A DNA stretch of 64,000 nucleotides from NCBI GenBank assembly GCA_963457665.1, contig OY735219.1:40285977-40349976 (forward strand), written 5' to 3'. The translations under genes were made by a program, and so were the position numbers. The DNA is from Thysanoteuthis rhombus. Its lineage: Eukaryota; Mollusca; Cephalopoda; Oegopsida; Thysanoteuthidae. Below are positions 1 to 12,589 of the stretch, piece by piece. The first letter of the stretch is position 1; every line of letters starts with the position of its first letter. The notes beneath the pieces are model-generated. The model was not told where the DNA came from and did no database searches. It saw only the letters and a list, made by a program, of their open reading frames with translations.

Positions 1-190
1 CAATATTAGAATCAGACGAAGTTTCTTCCAGAGGAAAGGGTTTTTGAAGGTTAGATCTTTGAAAGAAATGGAATTCTAACAGAGGGTTCTTTTAAAAGTA
101 CTAAAGATCAAACTAGCTCATCTATGGTCTGACTTTTAGGCCTCTCTTAATCTTTTTCCTCTCCACCTTATTTTCATTATTACTGTTTTA

Positions 191-600
191 GAAACTGTCA
201 ACCAAAAGGAGTTTCTTCAGTTTTTGAACTGATCTGGCTGACTATGTTTCTATCCCAAATACTAGCAGCATCAATGGATCTAGGGGACTCAAAATTTACA
301 TATTTATTCGTTAATATCTTTAAAAAACGTTTTTTGTTCTATTTTAATTTCTCTTTTAAATAGGTATTTTTAGAGGGGGATACGATTTGCAATTTGTGTT
401 TATATTGGTCCTTTGATTTACGTCCTGTAGTATTCATGATTGCTTTTTTGGAAATCTGTACGTTTTTAGTGATCACAGTCCAAAAAAGGGCAAGAAAAAA
501 AAATTTTCATTGATCACCCCTTTTTTCAATTTTTCAATTGATCACCAACACAGCATGTTGCCTAAAGACATTGGTTATGTGATAGTTTTTATTAATAATA
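191..600 (-). repeat. GATCA repeat, near full-length copy
   Basis: Reverse-orientation copy of the ~430-bp family. It opens with the complement of the family's 3' end (gaaactgtcaaccaaaa, then tttcttcagttttt) and runs to the TGATCA-rich 5' part (cattgatcacccc, ttgatcaccaacacagcatg). Copies in the window were matched to each other by eye. Class unknown. Confidence 0.8.
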
Positions 601-604
601 GGCG

Positions 605-1560
605 AGAGAAGTAATTTATTCATTGATAATTTCCAGAACCGGGTACTGTATTAAGTTTAAATTTGGTTTTGTGAATTGCTTAGGACCAAAGCAAGTGCAC
701 TGTCAAGTTTAAAGTTGTTTAGATAAGGGGTCCTAAAGGATGCTGCAATTATTTGGTTGAGGAAGAAGTCCAATGTGTTGTCCCTTACAAATCACTATCC
801 AAATGAAAAGCCGTTCATAGTCCAGTTCCAATTTTGGATTAACTATGTTGGTCAAGACATTTTAAAGTAGCATTCATCATGCAACTGAAATGAGATAATT
901 CAAGGGTGCTGATTGCAAATCTGCTGTTAGACATTCACGATTTTCTTGTTATTACATAAGAGCGCATTGAAAATTAGTGTCAAAATCACATTTGCTAAAT
1001 TGTATGTCAGTGATTTTGAATGTGACAGTATAATTCAAGAATCACACAACATATTCCCTTGTAATTTTCTGTGTGTACTAAAGGGACTGCTATGTATGTT
1101 TTTAACAAGTTAGTCTTTGAAAATTCCTAATAGAAATGTTAATAATGATAGTTTGGGTTTTGTGTTTGTGCTCACACTAATATTGTCTAGAAGAATTTTG
1201 AGCAAAATAGGATAATATATTGACATGAATATATTGTTGGATAAAGAATTCCATCAGGTTTCAAACAGTGCTTCCTCTCAATTTGTATCTGTTGTATATA
1301 AAAAGTTACCACCAAAAATGTGGAGCTAGGTTTTTGGAATTCAACTAGGAAATTCAAGCATATATGTATTTGGAAGTCCACTATCTATAGACTGTGAATT
1401 TAATTCTTGATAGAGATACATACATATAAATATCATAGTGAAGAACATTTTCTCAACTTTTCAAATATATCTTAACTTTTGAATTTCAGTTTTTTCCCTT
1501 CTTATGACTTTTGTAGATCTTATTTTCTCTCATTCAGAACATACTAAGAATAAATATCCA
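605..1560. other. AT-rich unassigned sequence
   Basis: No exon, RNA gene or recognisable mobile element. The short open frames here have no coding character. Confidence 0.5.
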
Positions 1561-1584
1561 TTGAGCTTTTTTTTTCTATTGCAG

Positions 1585-2125
1585 TTCGTGAGAGGTCAAG
1601 TTACATTTTTACTGAACTATAATTGAAACTATTTTAAAAAAGACATTTTCGACGGCCTCTAAGATTTTTCTTTTAAAAATAAGAATAATCTGTTTTTCTG
1701 GTTGATCATAGTGCGGAAAATTGTTGAAAATTTGCCATTAGGGAAAGATAATTCAAAGTGAAAAGATCATTTTGTGATTTATTTCCTTGGGGTATGCAGA
1801 GCAATGGTAAGTTTGAAGGTTACAGAGTTCAACAGACTTATTAACCAAAAGTGTGAGATTCAGTCATTTCTGGCAAAGTTTACACATAATGTCTGCCATG
1901 GTTTCCACGCAGAGAACTGTCAATACAAGTTAGAACAAAGTTATGTTTTTTCTGAACTGTTAATGAAACTATTTCAGATGAAACATTTGCACTGTCTGTA
2001 AGATTTTAGTGACAATAATCTGTATTTCTGGTTGATCACTATGAGGAGAATTCAAAAAATTCAGACACAAATTGAATTGTGCAAGATTCACCATCAGGGA
2101 AAGATTATTTTGTGATTTATAAATA
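1585..2125. repeat. Diverged direct repeat pair (about 200 bp each)
   Basis: Two segments, about 1585-1785 and 1920-2125, share ordered blocks: a 'ctgaactRt..atgaaactattt' block, 'aataatctgtWtttctggttgatca', then 'ccattagggaaagat' or 'ccatcagggaaagat' and 'ttttgtgattta'. This suggests an old local duplication or two copies of one repeat. Confidence 0.55.
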
Positions 2126-2184
2126 AAGGGATATTTAAAAAAACAGACAAAAACAAAACATTTCTCCTACTCACTGAGTGACCA

Positions 2185-2440
2185 TCATGGTAATACTATC
2201 AGTATGATTTGAATCTTGAATTTATGATTTACAAAAATAAAAAAAAAATGCAAACTAAGGGACCAATTTGGCATAAACTTTCATTGTAAATTGAACCTTC
2301 CAATAAAAACCAATGGGGTGGGGCTGGGAATTTTCCTAACGTAAAAAAAAAACATTTTTCCCACTCACTGATGGGAAAATGAGGATAAAATTTCAAGGTT
2401 TCTATGAACAGTAAGGGCAGGTCAAAGTCCATGTAGATAC
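2185..2440 (+). repeat. GATCA repeat, variant B
   Basis: The middle matches the common family (gcaaactaagggaccaattt, then cataaactttcattgtaaattgaac), but both flanks differ: 'atactatcagtatgatttgaat' on the left and 'tttctatgaacag..gggc' on the right. The same arrangement recurs at 26935-27190, so it is a true subfamily. Confidence 0.65.
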
Positions 2441-2490
2441 ATCATCATGATCATCTTCCTCATCTTCATCATTATCATCATCATCATCAG
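2440..2490. repeat. (CAT)n microsatellite at a LINE 3' end
   Basis: Interrupted CAT/CTT trinucleotide run next to the 3' end of the antisense LINE that follows. In this LINE family the element ends in (GAT)n on its sense strand. Confidence 0.8.
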
Positions 2491-3105
2491 TCTTTTATTG
2501 TTCGTTGTTGGACATAGACCTCCCCCAGGACCTACTATAATCCTCTATCATGGGTGTCATGGAGCCAGTATTTTCTGAATTTGTCTAGTTCATCTCTCCA
2601 TCTTGTATTCTGTCGGCCTCGGTTTCTCATGTGATCTCTGGGGATCCATTTTGTGAGTCATGATGTCCATCAGTTGTCTTCTTTCTGGCAACATGGCCTG
2701 CCAATTGCCAGTTAAGTTTTCTAATAGATTCTATGATGTCTCAGACTCCCCTTTTCTTCCTTATATACTGTGCTGTCTTGTGATCTCTTCATGTGAGATT
2801 GAACATGATTCTCTCATGCACACATTGCATGCTTCTCAGTTTGCAGGTCTGTCTCTTGGTTAGGTTCCATATTCCAGCTCCCTAAGTGATTATCAGGAGA
2901 ATGCATTGGTTGTATTCCCTTCTTTTTAGGATTACTGGGATTGTCTGGTTTTTGACAGCTGAGCTTGCTCTTCTTTTGAGGATCTCATGGAGATTCGTTG
3001 TCCTAGGTTGATGTAGTGGTCTACTTTCCCCAGTTTTACATCTTCTATCTTGACAGTTATGTCCTTATTCTCAATGTGATTATTGCACATGATTTTTCAG
3101 AACAC
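2490..3105 (-). mobile_element. RTE-type LINE 3' end, 5'-truncated
   Basis: The minus strand carries the C-terminal part of the LINE polyprotein after the polymerase core, with several frameshifts. It includes the block 'WAGHVARMADNRWT' seen in the sense copies and the terminal segment reading roughly KVYVQ..MLKD. Similarity fades near 3100. It is a dead fragment, with no endonuclease or catalytic polymerase motif. Confidence 0.8.
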
Positions 3106-3382
3106 ATTGATAACCTAAACTCAGCAATGGTGATTAAACCCGTGGGTAGCAGTGATCAACAGTTGTCCGAAACTGCTGCAATTCTAAATGATGGTAGATA
3201 AGATAGAAAGCATGTGACTATATTTGATTTTAGAGCTCACACCAATTTTGTATAATAGTAATTTTTTTAAACAAAGCCCATGTCACATCCTGGTTTTGTT
3301 TTCTCATCCATTTTAGGAAACTTTTAGATACTTGGTCTAATACTTAATTCAAAGATTCATCTATTTGGGGAAAGAATTATAA

Positions 3383-3812
3383 GCAGTTCTAGTTTGTCAC
3401 TCAATAAAAACCATCATGTGAACTATGTCTTTTGTGACCATGCTGTGTTGGGAATGATCAGTTAAAAACTTGGAAAAAAAGGATGATCAATGAATTAGTT
3501 ACTTTTCTCACCTTTTTTGGACAGTGATCAATGAAAAAAGTCTGAATTTTTTTTTAAAATAGGCAGTCACAAACTAAGGGATTGATTTAACATAAACCTA
3601 CATTATAAATTGAATTCCCCACTATAAACATATTTAGAGGGTGAATTTTCAAAAAATAAAAAAAAGGTATTTCTAGATATTATAAGGAATAAATGTTCAA
3701 ATTTTCAGGCCTCTAGTTCCCTTGGTGCAGGCTGTATGTATGATGCATACAAACATAGCCTGCCAGCTAAACCAGCTTTAAAACTAAAAAAATCCCTGTT
3801 GACAGATTCTAA
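3383..3812 (+). repeat. GATCA repeat, full-length copy
   Basis: Starts at the family 5' end (gttctagtttgtcactcaat), passes through the TGATCA block and the 'acaaactaaggga' middle, and ends with 'taaaactaaaaaaatccctgttgacag'. Confidence 0.85.
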
Positions 3813-3989
3813 TAACATGTAATTTTGTAAGTTTTCTTCACAAGGCTGTAGACTGAAGATATTTGCATTATTTAAAGCAAGGGTATGATTCATAAGCAAA
3901 TTTCTCACTAAAAATAGATCTTGATGTTGAATTACAGATATAAATAGACCTGAATATGTGGACTTGTGAAAACTGAGAGAAAATAAACT

Positions 3990-4288
3990 ATAGAAGCCAT
4001 CACGTAATCAACATCTTCTGGCAGTATGCAGAATTGAGGGTGATCAATAAATAAATTAGGAAATAGGGTGATCTCATTCTCTTGCCTTTTGCTGGGCAGT
4101 GATCACAGAAAAAAGTCTGAATTTAAAAAACAAGTGGTCACAAACTAAAGATCAATTTAGGATAAACTTACATTGCAAACTGTCCCCTCCCCACTGAAAA
4201 AAAAGGTTTTTTGGATTTATAAATGAGTAGATATTAAAATTTTTAGCCCCTTGGACTGGTCTATTCACATGATACACACACACATACA
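3990..4288 (+). repeat. GATCA repeat, 3'-truncated, left arm of a snapback
   Basis: Sense copy from the family 5' end to the 'cacatgatacacac' region. The next copy, at 4300-4385, is inverted and repeats only the 5' segment, so the pair could fold on itself. Confidence 0.75.
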
Positions 4289-4299
4289 CACATACTTTT

Positions 4300-4385
4300 T
4301 TTGATTGATTACCCCTTACATAGCATGCTGCCAAAAGATGTTGATCATGTGATGGTTTCTATTGAGTGATTAACCAAACCTCTTT
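4300..4385 (-). repeat. GATCA repeat, inverted 5' fragment
   Basis: Complement of the family 5' end, with the 'tagcatgctgccaaaagatg' and 'gatggtttctattgagtga' blocks. It faces the copy at 3990-4288. Confidence 0.75.
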
Positions 4386-4389
4386 ATAA

Positions 4390-5590
4390 AATTACTGAAC
4401 TTGAGAGCCTTCATCCAACTTGATTGTGGAAATCTCTTTCAAAATCAGATGTCCTGCAAAGAGCTTCTCCAGTTTTGAATGGTCTTGTTTACTCTGATGT
4501 TTCAAGGCACTAGTCTAAAACAAGCGGTAGTGGACCAACAGGGGAGTTGGCAAAGGGGCCAGACACTATCAGATGGGTTGGCACCAAGAGGACTGCTTGA
4601 AAATTTTCATCTTCTTTTTTAGCGAAGGATTTATCCAAACTTATGATATCTCCAAAATTTCTCGATGAATTACAATGAAATTTTGTGGTAGGTTGGACAA
4701 TGAGATGAGAAAAAGTTGGTTAAATTTGAGGGAGGATCCTGGATTCTATTTTTATTTTCTGATATATTTTTTGTATATGCTCATAACTGTCCACATCATA
4801 TCTCCAAAATTTCTCAATGAATCACTAAGAAAATCAGTTGAAGGATGAAAAATAGGCTTCAAAAAAGGTGATGGAATTTTAGATATAAATATTTTCATGG
4901 TACCCATACTTATTTTCTTCATATCATTTCACAAAGTCAGAACTGAAAGATTAAAAACTGAATGTGAATAAAATTTTTAGTACAAAAAAATCACCAAAAT
5001 TCTTCATACCCCGAGATGACTGCAAGTTCTAGAAGGGGGTTGACACCATGAGATACTACCCTGACTGATACCATAGGACCACCACAGAAAACAAACATTA
5101 TTTTTTCTCTTCTTCTTTCATCCAAAAATGACTTATTTGAATCTTTCATTTTATTCTTTACCTTAAAAACTTAGAATTAAAAAAATAATTCTCATTGATA
5201 TAGAACTAGCGCATTAATAATGACACCAGCCAATACAGCATACTTTTTTCCAAATTAAATATATTATCAAAATATTACACAATGTCAAATGAAAAAGCTA
5301 GAACTGTACAGCTGGAATAAATTGCAAGATCAGTTGGCCAAAGATGTCATGAAAAAAAATATAAACTAGTCAATATGGTAATTGAAATTCAGACTTTTAA
5401 AATTATCTCCCATGGACGTAAGGTAAAGAATTATTGGGTCAAAATATTGTTGTTTTTTTTTTCTTTGTATTGGGATGAACTGTGACTTGTTTGTTTATAA
5501 TGGGTTAAAGATACATTAGAAAACTCAAATAAAACTTAATCAATAAAGGAATGCAAAAGCTAATTCACTATGATATTAAACTAGAATCTA
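4390..5590. other. AT-rich unassigned sequence
   Basis: No gene seen. A short direct repeat (atctccaaaatttctc, at about 4649 and 4800) suggests an old interspersed repeat, but the element was not identified. Confidence 0.45.
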
Positions 5591-6155
5591 CTACTTAATC
5601 AGCCTTTAAAGTCTGTTGTTGGATATAGGCCTTACCCAGGAACTTCTAGATTTTTTCACTCCAGAGTGTCACTATGCCAAGACATTCCTGACCAATCCAA
5701 ATCGTCATTCTATCTTTTTTTTTTTTGCCAGTCACAATTTTGCTCTCAAAGGAACTACATTGTAAATTTCAATGTCCGGTGGTTGTGTGATATTCTTGCA
5801 ACATGGCCTGTCCATTGCCATTTAAGTTTATCAGTGGCTTCCAGGATATTTCTCTAACAACTGTTTGCTCTCTACTGTACTATTTTGTGACCTTTTTATG
5901 TGATGTGATTTTTCCTGTACATGTCGTTTGGTTCTTAGTTTGAGAGCCTATTCTGTGTATGAGTTTCATTTTTCAGCTTATTCAATGACAGCTAGGAGGA
6001 TGCATTGGTGTAGACCATTCTTTTTGAGGCCAATGGGATCTTTTTGAGGATTAAAACTACTCTGTCAGGTGCTTGTCAAACTAGGTTGATTCTTCACTCT
6101 GTCTCTCTTCCTTCTGAGGATTCCATGGGTATTAATTTTCAACATATTTTTATAG
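5590..6155 (-). mobile_element. RTE-type LINE 3' end, strongly degraded
   Basis: Antisense copy recognisable by 'tctgttgttggatataggcc' at its 3' boundary and by 'cttgcaacatggcctgtccattgccattt', which matches the complement of the WAGHVARMA segment in other copies (the longer phrase is quoted only in part elsewhere). Many indels. It runs up to a (TA)n array. Confidence 0.7.
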
Positions 6156-6176
6156 GCAGTGCAAAACAAGTCCATG

Positions 6177-6833
<657 letters not shown>

Positions 6834-7008
6834 TCTACTCTCTCTCTCTCTGTCTCTTTCTCTCTCTCTCTCTCTCTCTCTGTCTTCCACCTCTTTTTGC
6901 TGTTTATTGAATAGAAGTGACTCATGGTCACATGTTAGTCTTTTATTATACATGACTAACTTTGGTGTGAGGATTTGAGTATTACTACTTGATTTCATAT
7001 TCCATAGA
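6834..7008. repeat. Left arm of a large inverted repeat, with (TC)n
   Basis: A (TC)n run at 6836-6882 followed by about 120 bp that recurs in reverse complement at 7198-7352. Shared blocks are 'ctatggaatatgaaatcaag', 'ctcacaccaaagttag', 'attcaataaa.agcaaaaagagg' and the GA/TC tract. By eye the arms are roughly 85-90% alike. Confidence 0.85.
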
Positions 7009-7197
7009 ATATAAATGTCCGTTATTGACAACATTGTCTTTGCTACGTCTCTTCTAAAAAAGATTACTATAAACATGAGCAGTTGTTAGATCAACTGATG
7101 GACATGGAAGCAGATATATAGGTAGGTACTGTTTTTCCATCATTTGACATAACAAGTTTGATACAGCCTGACCAAAAGCCAGCCAGACTCACTTAAA

Positions 7198-7352
7198 AAC
7201 TATGGAATATGAAATCAAGTGGTAATACTTAAATGCTCACACCAAAGTTAGTTGTGTATAATGAAAGACAAACATGAGTCACTCTTATTCAATAAATAGC
7301 AAAAAGAGGATGATGACAGAGAGAGGCAGAGTGAGGGAGGGAGAGAGAGGTT
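7198..7352. repeat. Right arm of the large inverted repeat, with (GA)n
   Basis: Reverse complement of 6834-7008, ending in a decayed GAGA/GAGG tract. The spacer is about 190 bp. Just upstream (7170-7197) is a scrap of the GATCA repeat 3' end (agccagccagactcacttaa). Confidence 0.85.
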
Positions 7353-7562
7353 CTATTAAGTGATCAATAACTTCTTTTTACAATGGACCCTTCATGAATA
7401 TTTTAGTTTGCTCAATTTTTTGCCTTAATTTTGGTTGGTATACTCTAGAGAAATATATCTAAAAGATAACTTTTTCTTTTTTATTCTTAGTCAAACATCC
7501 CATCTAATCATTATATGTTAGACAATATAGTATATACTAAACTTATTAAAATACCTTAACTA

Positions 7563-7930
7563 AAACTGACAACAAGGTTTCTTCAGTTTTTGAGTGATTC
7601 TGGCTGGCTTGTGTACAGGCCTTATCAAACATTTATTCATTATGACTACAAAAAATGTTTTTCTTCTCTTTTCCAAAATTCTCACCTATAATTAGTTTCA
7701 TAGGAAGGGTTCAATTTACTGATCAAGTTTATGCTAAATTGATCCCTTAGTTTGTGTCCAGCAGTGTTTATGATGGTTTTTTGAAAATTCAGACATTTCA
7801 ATGATCCAACAAAAGGTAGGAAAGGTAACTTGTTCATTGATTATTTCCAATTTTTTAATTGATCAACCCCAACATGGCATGTTGTCAAAAGACTTAGGAA
7901 ACACAATGGTACTATTGAGTGACTAACTCA
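7563..7930 (-). repeat. GATCA repeat copy
   Basis: Antisense copy running from 'ctgacaacaaggtttcttca' to 'actattgagtgactaactc', with the middle 'tgctaaattgatcccttagt' intact. Confidence 0.8.
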
Positions 7931-8285
7931 GAGACAAGTAACTTCTTTTTGTATTTTCCAAGTATGAGAATCATTTGACTCAAAGAAAGACTACCTGCTC
8001 TTCTTTCTCATCCCACCCGCTACTTCCACCATGGATGGTGGGTGCATCATTGAACTGATGGTTCTTGTTTTAGTACAAATGTATTTATTTATTCGAACGA
8101 AATAAGCCTTTTGGTATTTCAAACATGAAATCAGTTGGTTGTGATTTTAAATTATGATACAAGAATCTTAACTATTACTCTCCTAAATTTAGTGAGAATT
8201 TTCCTTGTTGTTGTTATGGTAAATAAACACGAGAACCTCTTGTTACTTGAACCAAAGAAAAAAAATATAACTTTTAAAAGATATC

Positions 8286-8499
8286 TACTGTATTTGCTGG
8301 CATATAAGACACATTCAAATTTTGATTTTAGTATTCAAATATTCTGTGCCAATATTGCAGTGTCCAGTACAGTGGTATTATGACTAGAGAGCTAACTACT
8401 GAAGCCTAAAATAGACAGCATATGGGGCATGGATGAGTTGCAGTGTGTGGTAGCTTTACTTTTGTAAACCATGCATCTTATAGGCCTGCAAATATGGTA
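8286..8499. mobile_element. MITE with TACTGTATTTGC-type inverted ends
   Basis: About 214 bp. The left end, tactgtatttgctggcatat, is matched by the complement of the right end, taccatatttgcaggcctat, followed by 'aagaYgcat/aagacacat'. This is a typical short non-autonomous DNA transposon with no coding capacity. A part of its interior (attatgactagagagctaac) has a relative at about 45810. Superfamily not assigned. Confidence 0.65.
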
Positions 8500-8587
8500 G
8501 GTTTTAACATGTTGCCAGTTAAATAAGCACAATAACTTTTGATGGATATTTTAATGACTATATAAAAAAAAGTATTTAGTTTAAATA

Positions 8588-9228
8588 TTAGGTTGATGCA
8601 AGAATAATTGAGGTTTGTTATTTCAAACTTTGAGGCTTATTTTCAGATTGAACTATTATTTAACTATAATCATTTGATAAACCATTTCAAAGTGTCAGTT
8701 TTGCTCGGTTTATTTTGACTGAATGCTTTCTTTTTACTATTCACTCTAGTTTACTTGAAGCTATCAAATCAAAGATGGAAAAAAGTGAATTAGAGCAATT
8801 TTGTTGTATAAGTTCTTAAAGTAGTGGAAACTGCTCACAATATGGACCAAGCATTTGGCCAGGGAACCATTAATGAATGTACAGCTCAACATTGGTTCCA
8901 AAAATTTTAAAAGAGAGAAGATGTGGACATCTTTCTGTGATTGACATCAAACACCAGACCTCTCTCAGACTGACTACCACTTTTTCTAGCATTTTTACCA
9001 TTTTCTGCCCGAGAAGACAGTAGCTCAAAATGCCTTCAAAGAATTCATTGGTTCCAGATCCACAGAATTCAATGCATCTTGAATAGATTGACTTATTCCT
9101 AATTGGCAAAAATGTGTAGATCCTGAAGGTTCTTATTCCAATTGATAACTTTTATTCTAAGTTGAGATATACTGTTTTGAAGTTGATGGTGAAAAACTGC
9201 ATTTTTTTTTTTTTTTGCACATACCTAA
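8588..9228 (+). mobile_element. Mariner element (SETMAR/Hsmar-like), internally deleted
   Basis: The left end, ttaggttgatgcaagaata, is preceded by TA. The right end is the complement, ttaggtatgtgcaaaaaa. The length is 641 bp against about 1.3 kb for a full mariner. The sense strand still reads an N-terminal helix-turn-helix remnant (IRAILLYK, then AFGQGTINE..AQHWFQKF) and, after a deletion, the transposase C-terminus (KEFIGSRSTEFNAS). The DDD catalytic core is missing and there are stops, so it is dead. The right flank is TG, not TA, consistent with decay of the duplicated TA site. Confidence 0.85.
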
Positions 9229-9654
9229 TGAATACAAATTTTCTTTGATGACGCATTTGGCTCTGAATGAGATCAAGATGGTCTACAAGTTTATCAGTCA
9301 AAATGGAAGATCAATGTTTGAAAGATGCAGTGAGGCATAAGAGCATTAATTTATCATTTCTGATAGCATTCTTAATCCCAGGAACTTGGGAATTCAAAAC
9401 AATAAATCGCATTATTATGATTTTTAATCCATTTTTGATGGGTTTTTGATTTAAAAAAAAACTCAGCTAAAATGACAAGACAATTCAAGAAACATTTTAT
9501 GAATCTTAATGACTTCTTATCTAAAAAAAATATGTACATCTAATGATGTTCTTTGTTTTATTGATATCTGAGATGAAAAAAAAAATAATCTTTCCGCACA
9601 AAACTAATTTTCACTGTATCATAGTTGGGAAACCATTTTCATATTAAAAAACAA

Positions 9655-9720
9655 AACTTTCACCAAAATTGTAAACATGGGTTTCTTCAGTTTTCAAGTT
9701 GATCTGGCTAGCTAGCCATC
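9655..9720 (-). repeat. GATCA repeat, 3'-end fragment
   Basis: Only the family 3' end is present in complement (gggtttcttcagttttcaag, tgatctggctagctagcc). Confidence 0.7.
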
Positions 9721-11474
9721 CGAAAATCCTAATTAGCTCATGATTAATGAAAAAATATACGAATCAATTTGTTGATAAGTATACTAGTTTACATGAAATA
9801 TTTATATTCATGAAGAAAAGAGTTGTACATTTACTCAGAAAAACCTGATTGATTTATACCCAAAATTTCAAGGAATTAGATCTGGAAAGATATTATCACT
9901 TATTTTCCATGGTTTTCTTCTAAGTAATCCTCTTCAGTAGAAATATAATCATTTATCAAAGAGTGCGGCTCTTGTACAGGCTTTGCATTACTCTTAGAAT
10001 GTAGAACAATTAAACAAAGACCAGGATTTTTCAGCATATTCATCCAGATTATTACTGAAACAATATAAAATAAGGATCTGTAAACATGATATTAATCAAT
10101 TTGAAGCAGGCTAAACACCTTTTCAATTCCTTCATTCAAAAATGTCCATACCCACACACAATATCTGACCATTTAATAACACAAATACATAACTGTAAAA
10201 CTTTTGTTCATGTTCCGTAATTTTTGATTCTTCAAATGTGTAAATCCATTTGAGCATTGAGGTTTCTTCACAATTTTGAAATTTGTTACCCATGCAGTGA
10301 CTGCATAAGAAGGTGTCACTTGAATTAAATAAATATTTTTAAAATTGTTTCATTTAAAACTACCACTTTGATGAAGCCAAAAGTTGGAAAATGTCAAAAG
10401 AATGAATTTCAATTTATATTCAATTATTGTTTTTTTTCCTTACCCTTACTTTCCATCCATCATACAGAAATATACCTCCGAAGTATTCCGTTACTTCCAT
10501 TAATTTCTTTCAGTTACTCCCATCCCAGGAAATCTTTAATTTTGTAAACATGAAAAATTTAACCGCTGTCAAAATTGACTATGGATGCAAAAAAGAGCAA
10601 AAATTATTGTTACTCAGAATGATATTCAAAGCAATAACAATATAATTTATGTATCAACTTCTGTTTTCCTTTCCTTTATTTTCGACATACTCACTCACCT
10701 GATATTAAAAATGGCACACTGTTGTGCATGGTTTTTAACATCAAGTAAATGACTGTGAGTAACTTCACAATTTACAATCATTATTTAATACAATTAGTCA
10801 TTTGTACAATTCCAGTCACTTTATTTTTGCCTTTTCCTGCATCTGTCATCAATTTTATGAATTTTTTTTTTAAATTTTTGCTTTTAAAAAATGAAGGATT
10901 GCTCAATATCATTTAAGATTGGAAAAAAAATTTCTTTTGTGAATTTCTCTTTATCTGAATCTTGAGCCCGAACTTCCTCTTTCAAACATTTTGATAATGG
11001 TCACAAGAAAAGCAATGCAGACTATGTTCAAATGTCCAAGGGTACCTGAGGGCTTTTGCAAATCTGCCTGGGAGTCTGCACAACCCTGCCCAAAGGTGTG
11101 TGACACCCATGCCAAGATTCAATCACTCAAACTACCAGTCAGCACACTTAATATGCTCAATCCATTTTTATCGTACCGCCTACGTGGTCATGTTCTGTAA
11201 GAAGACATACATTCAAGAACGTGTTTTATTTCTATATTGTCAAATGTGCAGTTATTTCTTCCCCGGGTGATTCCAGAATTCCTGCTGTACACCGACAGCA
11301 AAAGATTTATATGAAATTACTTGCAGAGAATTGAAGCATTGACAGCGAAAAACAAACCTTGGATTTAATAACATTAGCAAGGAAATAATGCTTAACTGAC
11401 TGTGGAAGTATGCGTTGGCCAGCTTGGAGTGTGTAAGAAGTTATTTGATCCACTGGCAATGTAGGGAATCCGTG

Positions 11475-11476
<2 letters not shown>
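9721..11476. other. AT-rich unassigned sequence
   Basis: No exon or transposon recognised. The longest open frames (about 70 codons) have no domain-like composition. Confidence 0.45.

Positions 11477-11525
<49 letters not shown>
11477..11525. repeat. (TA)n microsatellite
   Basis: About 48 bp of TA directly abutting the head of the SINE that follows. Confidence 0.97.
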
Positions 11526-11526
<1 letters not shown>

Positions 11527-11530
<4 letters not shown>

Positions 11531-11775
11531 GCAGCTATTGAGCTCAATGGTAAGAACAACACAACAGTAAAGCAGCTACCCTATCAGTTGCAGGTTTGAT
11601 TCCTGCAGTAATGCCATTTTCCTCATTTGTTTATTTTATTTACGTTGTCTAGGCCAAGTGAAACATTAACTGTGTAACGATGGGAGATCATTTCAAATGA
11701 GGGTTTCTTTACAATATAATGCAATTTATAACCATTCTGTCAGATCATACATATCCATTTCTTAAAACATCCATG
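11527..11775 (+). mobile_element. tRNA-headed SINE with cephalopod-type central domain
   Basis: The head looks like a decayed tRNA: an A-box-like 'gagctcaatggtaaga' and a B-box-like 'aggtttgattcctg', spaced as in a type 2 Pol III promoter. The body is shared with 23060-23200 and 40260-40428: 'tgtctaggccaagtgaaa', 'gggagatcatttcaaatga', 'aatataatgca' and 'catatccatttctta'. A conserved SINE central domain in cephalopods is known from the literature; equating this with it is an inference. Confidence 0.75.
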
Positions 11776-11989
11776 TATGAGTCTAGAAAGCTTTATAGCT
11801 TTAAACACTGAATATATAAAAAAAACTCTTTTCAAAACATTTATATCATTTCAGTCAGTTGTTTCCCAGTATCTGTTGATGTAATTTATGTCATTTTTTT
11901 CAAACTTTGTTTTTTTAACTGCAAATTTGATAATATGGTATTATGTGTGAATTTTTCTTGATGGGTTACTATATAACTGTTTCAGGGGA

Positions 11990-11999
<10 letters not shown>

Positions 12000-12037
<38 letters not shown>

Positions 12038-12058
12038 TTTTCCTATATGTATATATAT
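12000..12058. repeat. (TA)n microsatellite
   Basis: TA array with ACAT and TGTA interruptions near its end. Confidence 0.95.
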
Positions 12059-12589
12059 TCGTTTCTACACTAAATATTTTGGTACTTATAAAGTTCACAC
12101 ACAACAAGCAGGTTTTGAACATATCAAACAAGTCATCTATATTATTTTATCATCAAACTTCAATTTCTATTTCATTCTGTCTTCAATGTCCTTTCCTTTC
12201 TCTTTATTGTCTTTTTTGATTCTTGCCTTGCGAGCGTATAACACACCCATACCCACACCCACCCACATGCTCACATACGCACGCACATGCACACAAGATT
12301 GTTCTATGTGTAACATATACATTTTTTTCCTTCGAATTTCAGTGTGGGAAATACGATACATTTTTGGAATGGCCCAACATTGAAATCGGTGTAATACATG
12401 CTACTAAAACCCCTTTTTTCTTCTCTGATCATGTATTTTTAATTGCGAAAAAAAAATAAACAATCTTTTTATTATCATTTTGAAAATTTTGCAATCATTA
12501 TTTCTAGTGTGCAATACTTTGCTACTTACTTGATAAGCTCTAATGTCTACCATTTGAAGTTTTTGATGTGAATGTGTCATATAAAGCTT

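Noticed and set aside
11527..11615. Possible tRNA gene
   Set aside because: A- and B-box-like sequences are present but the cloverleaf is poor, and the same head occurs with a shared SINE body and (TA)n tail at 39889-40110.
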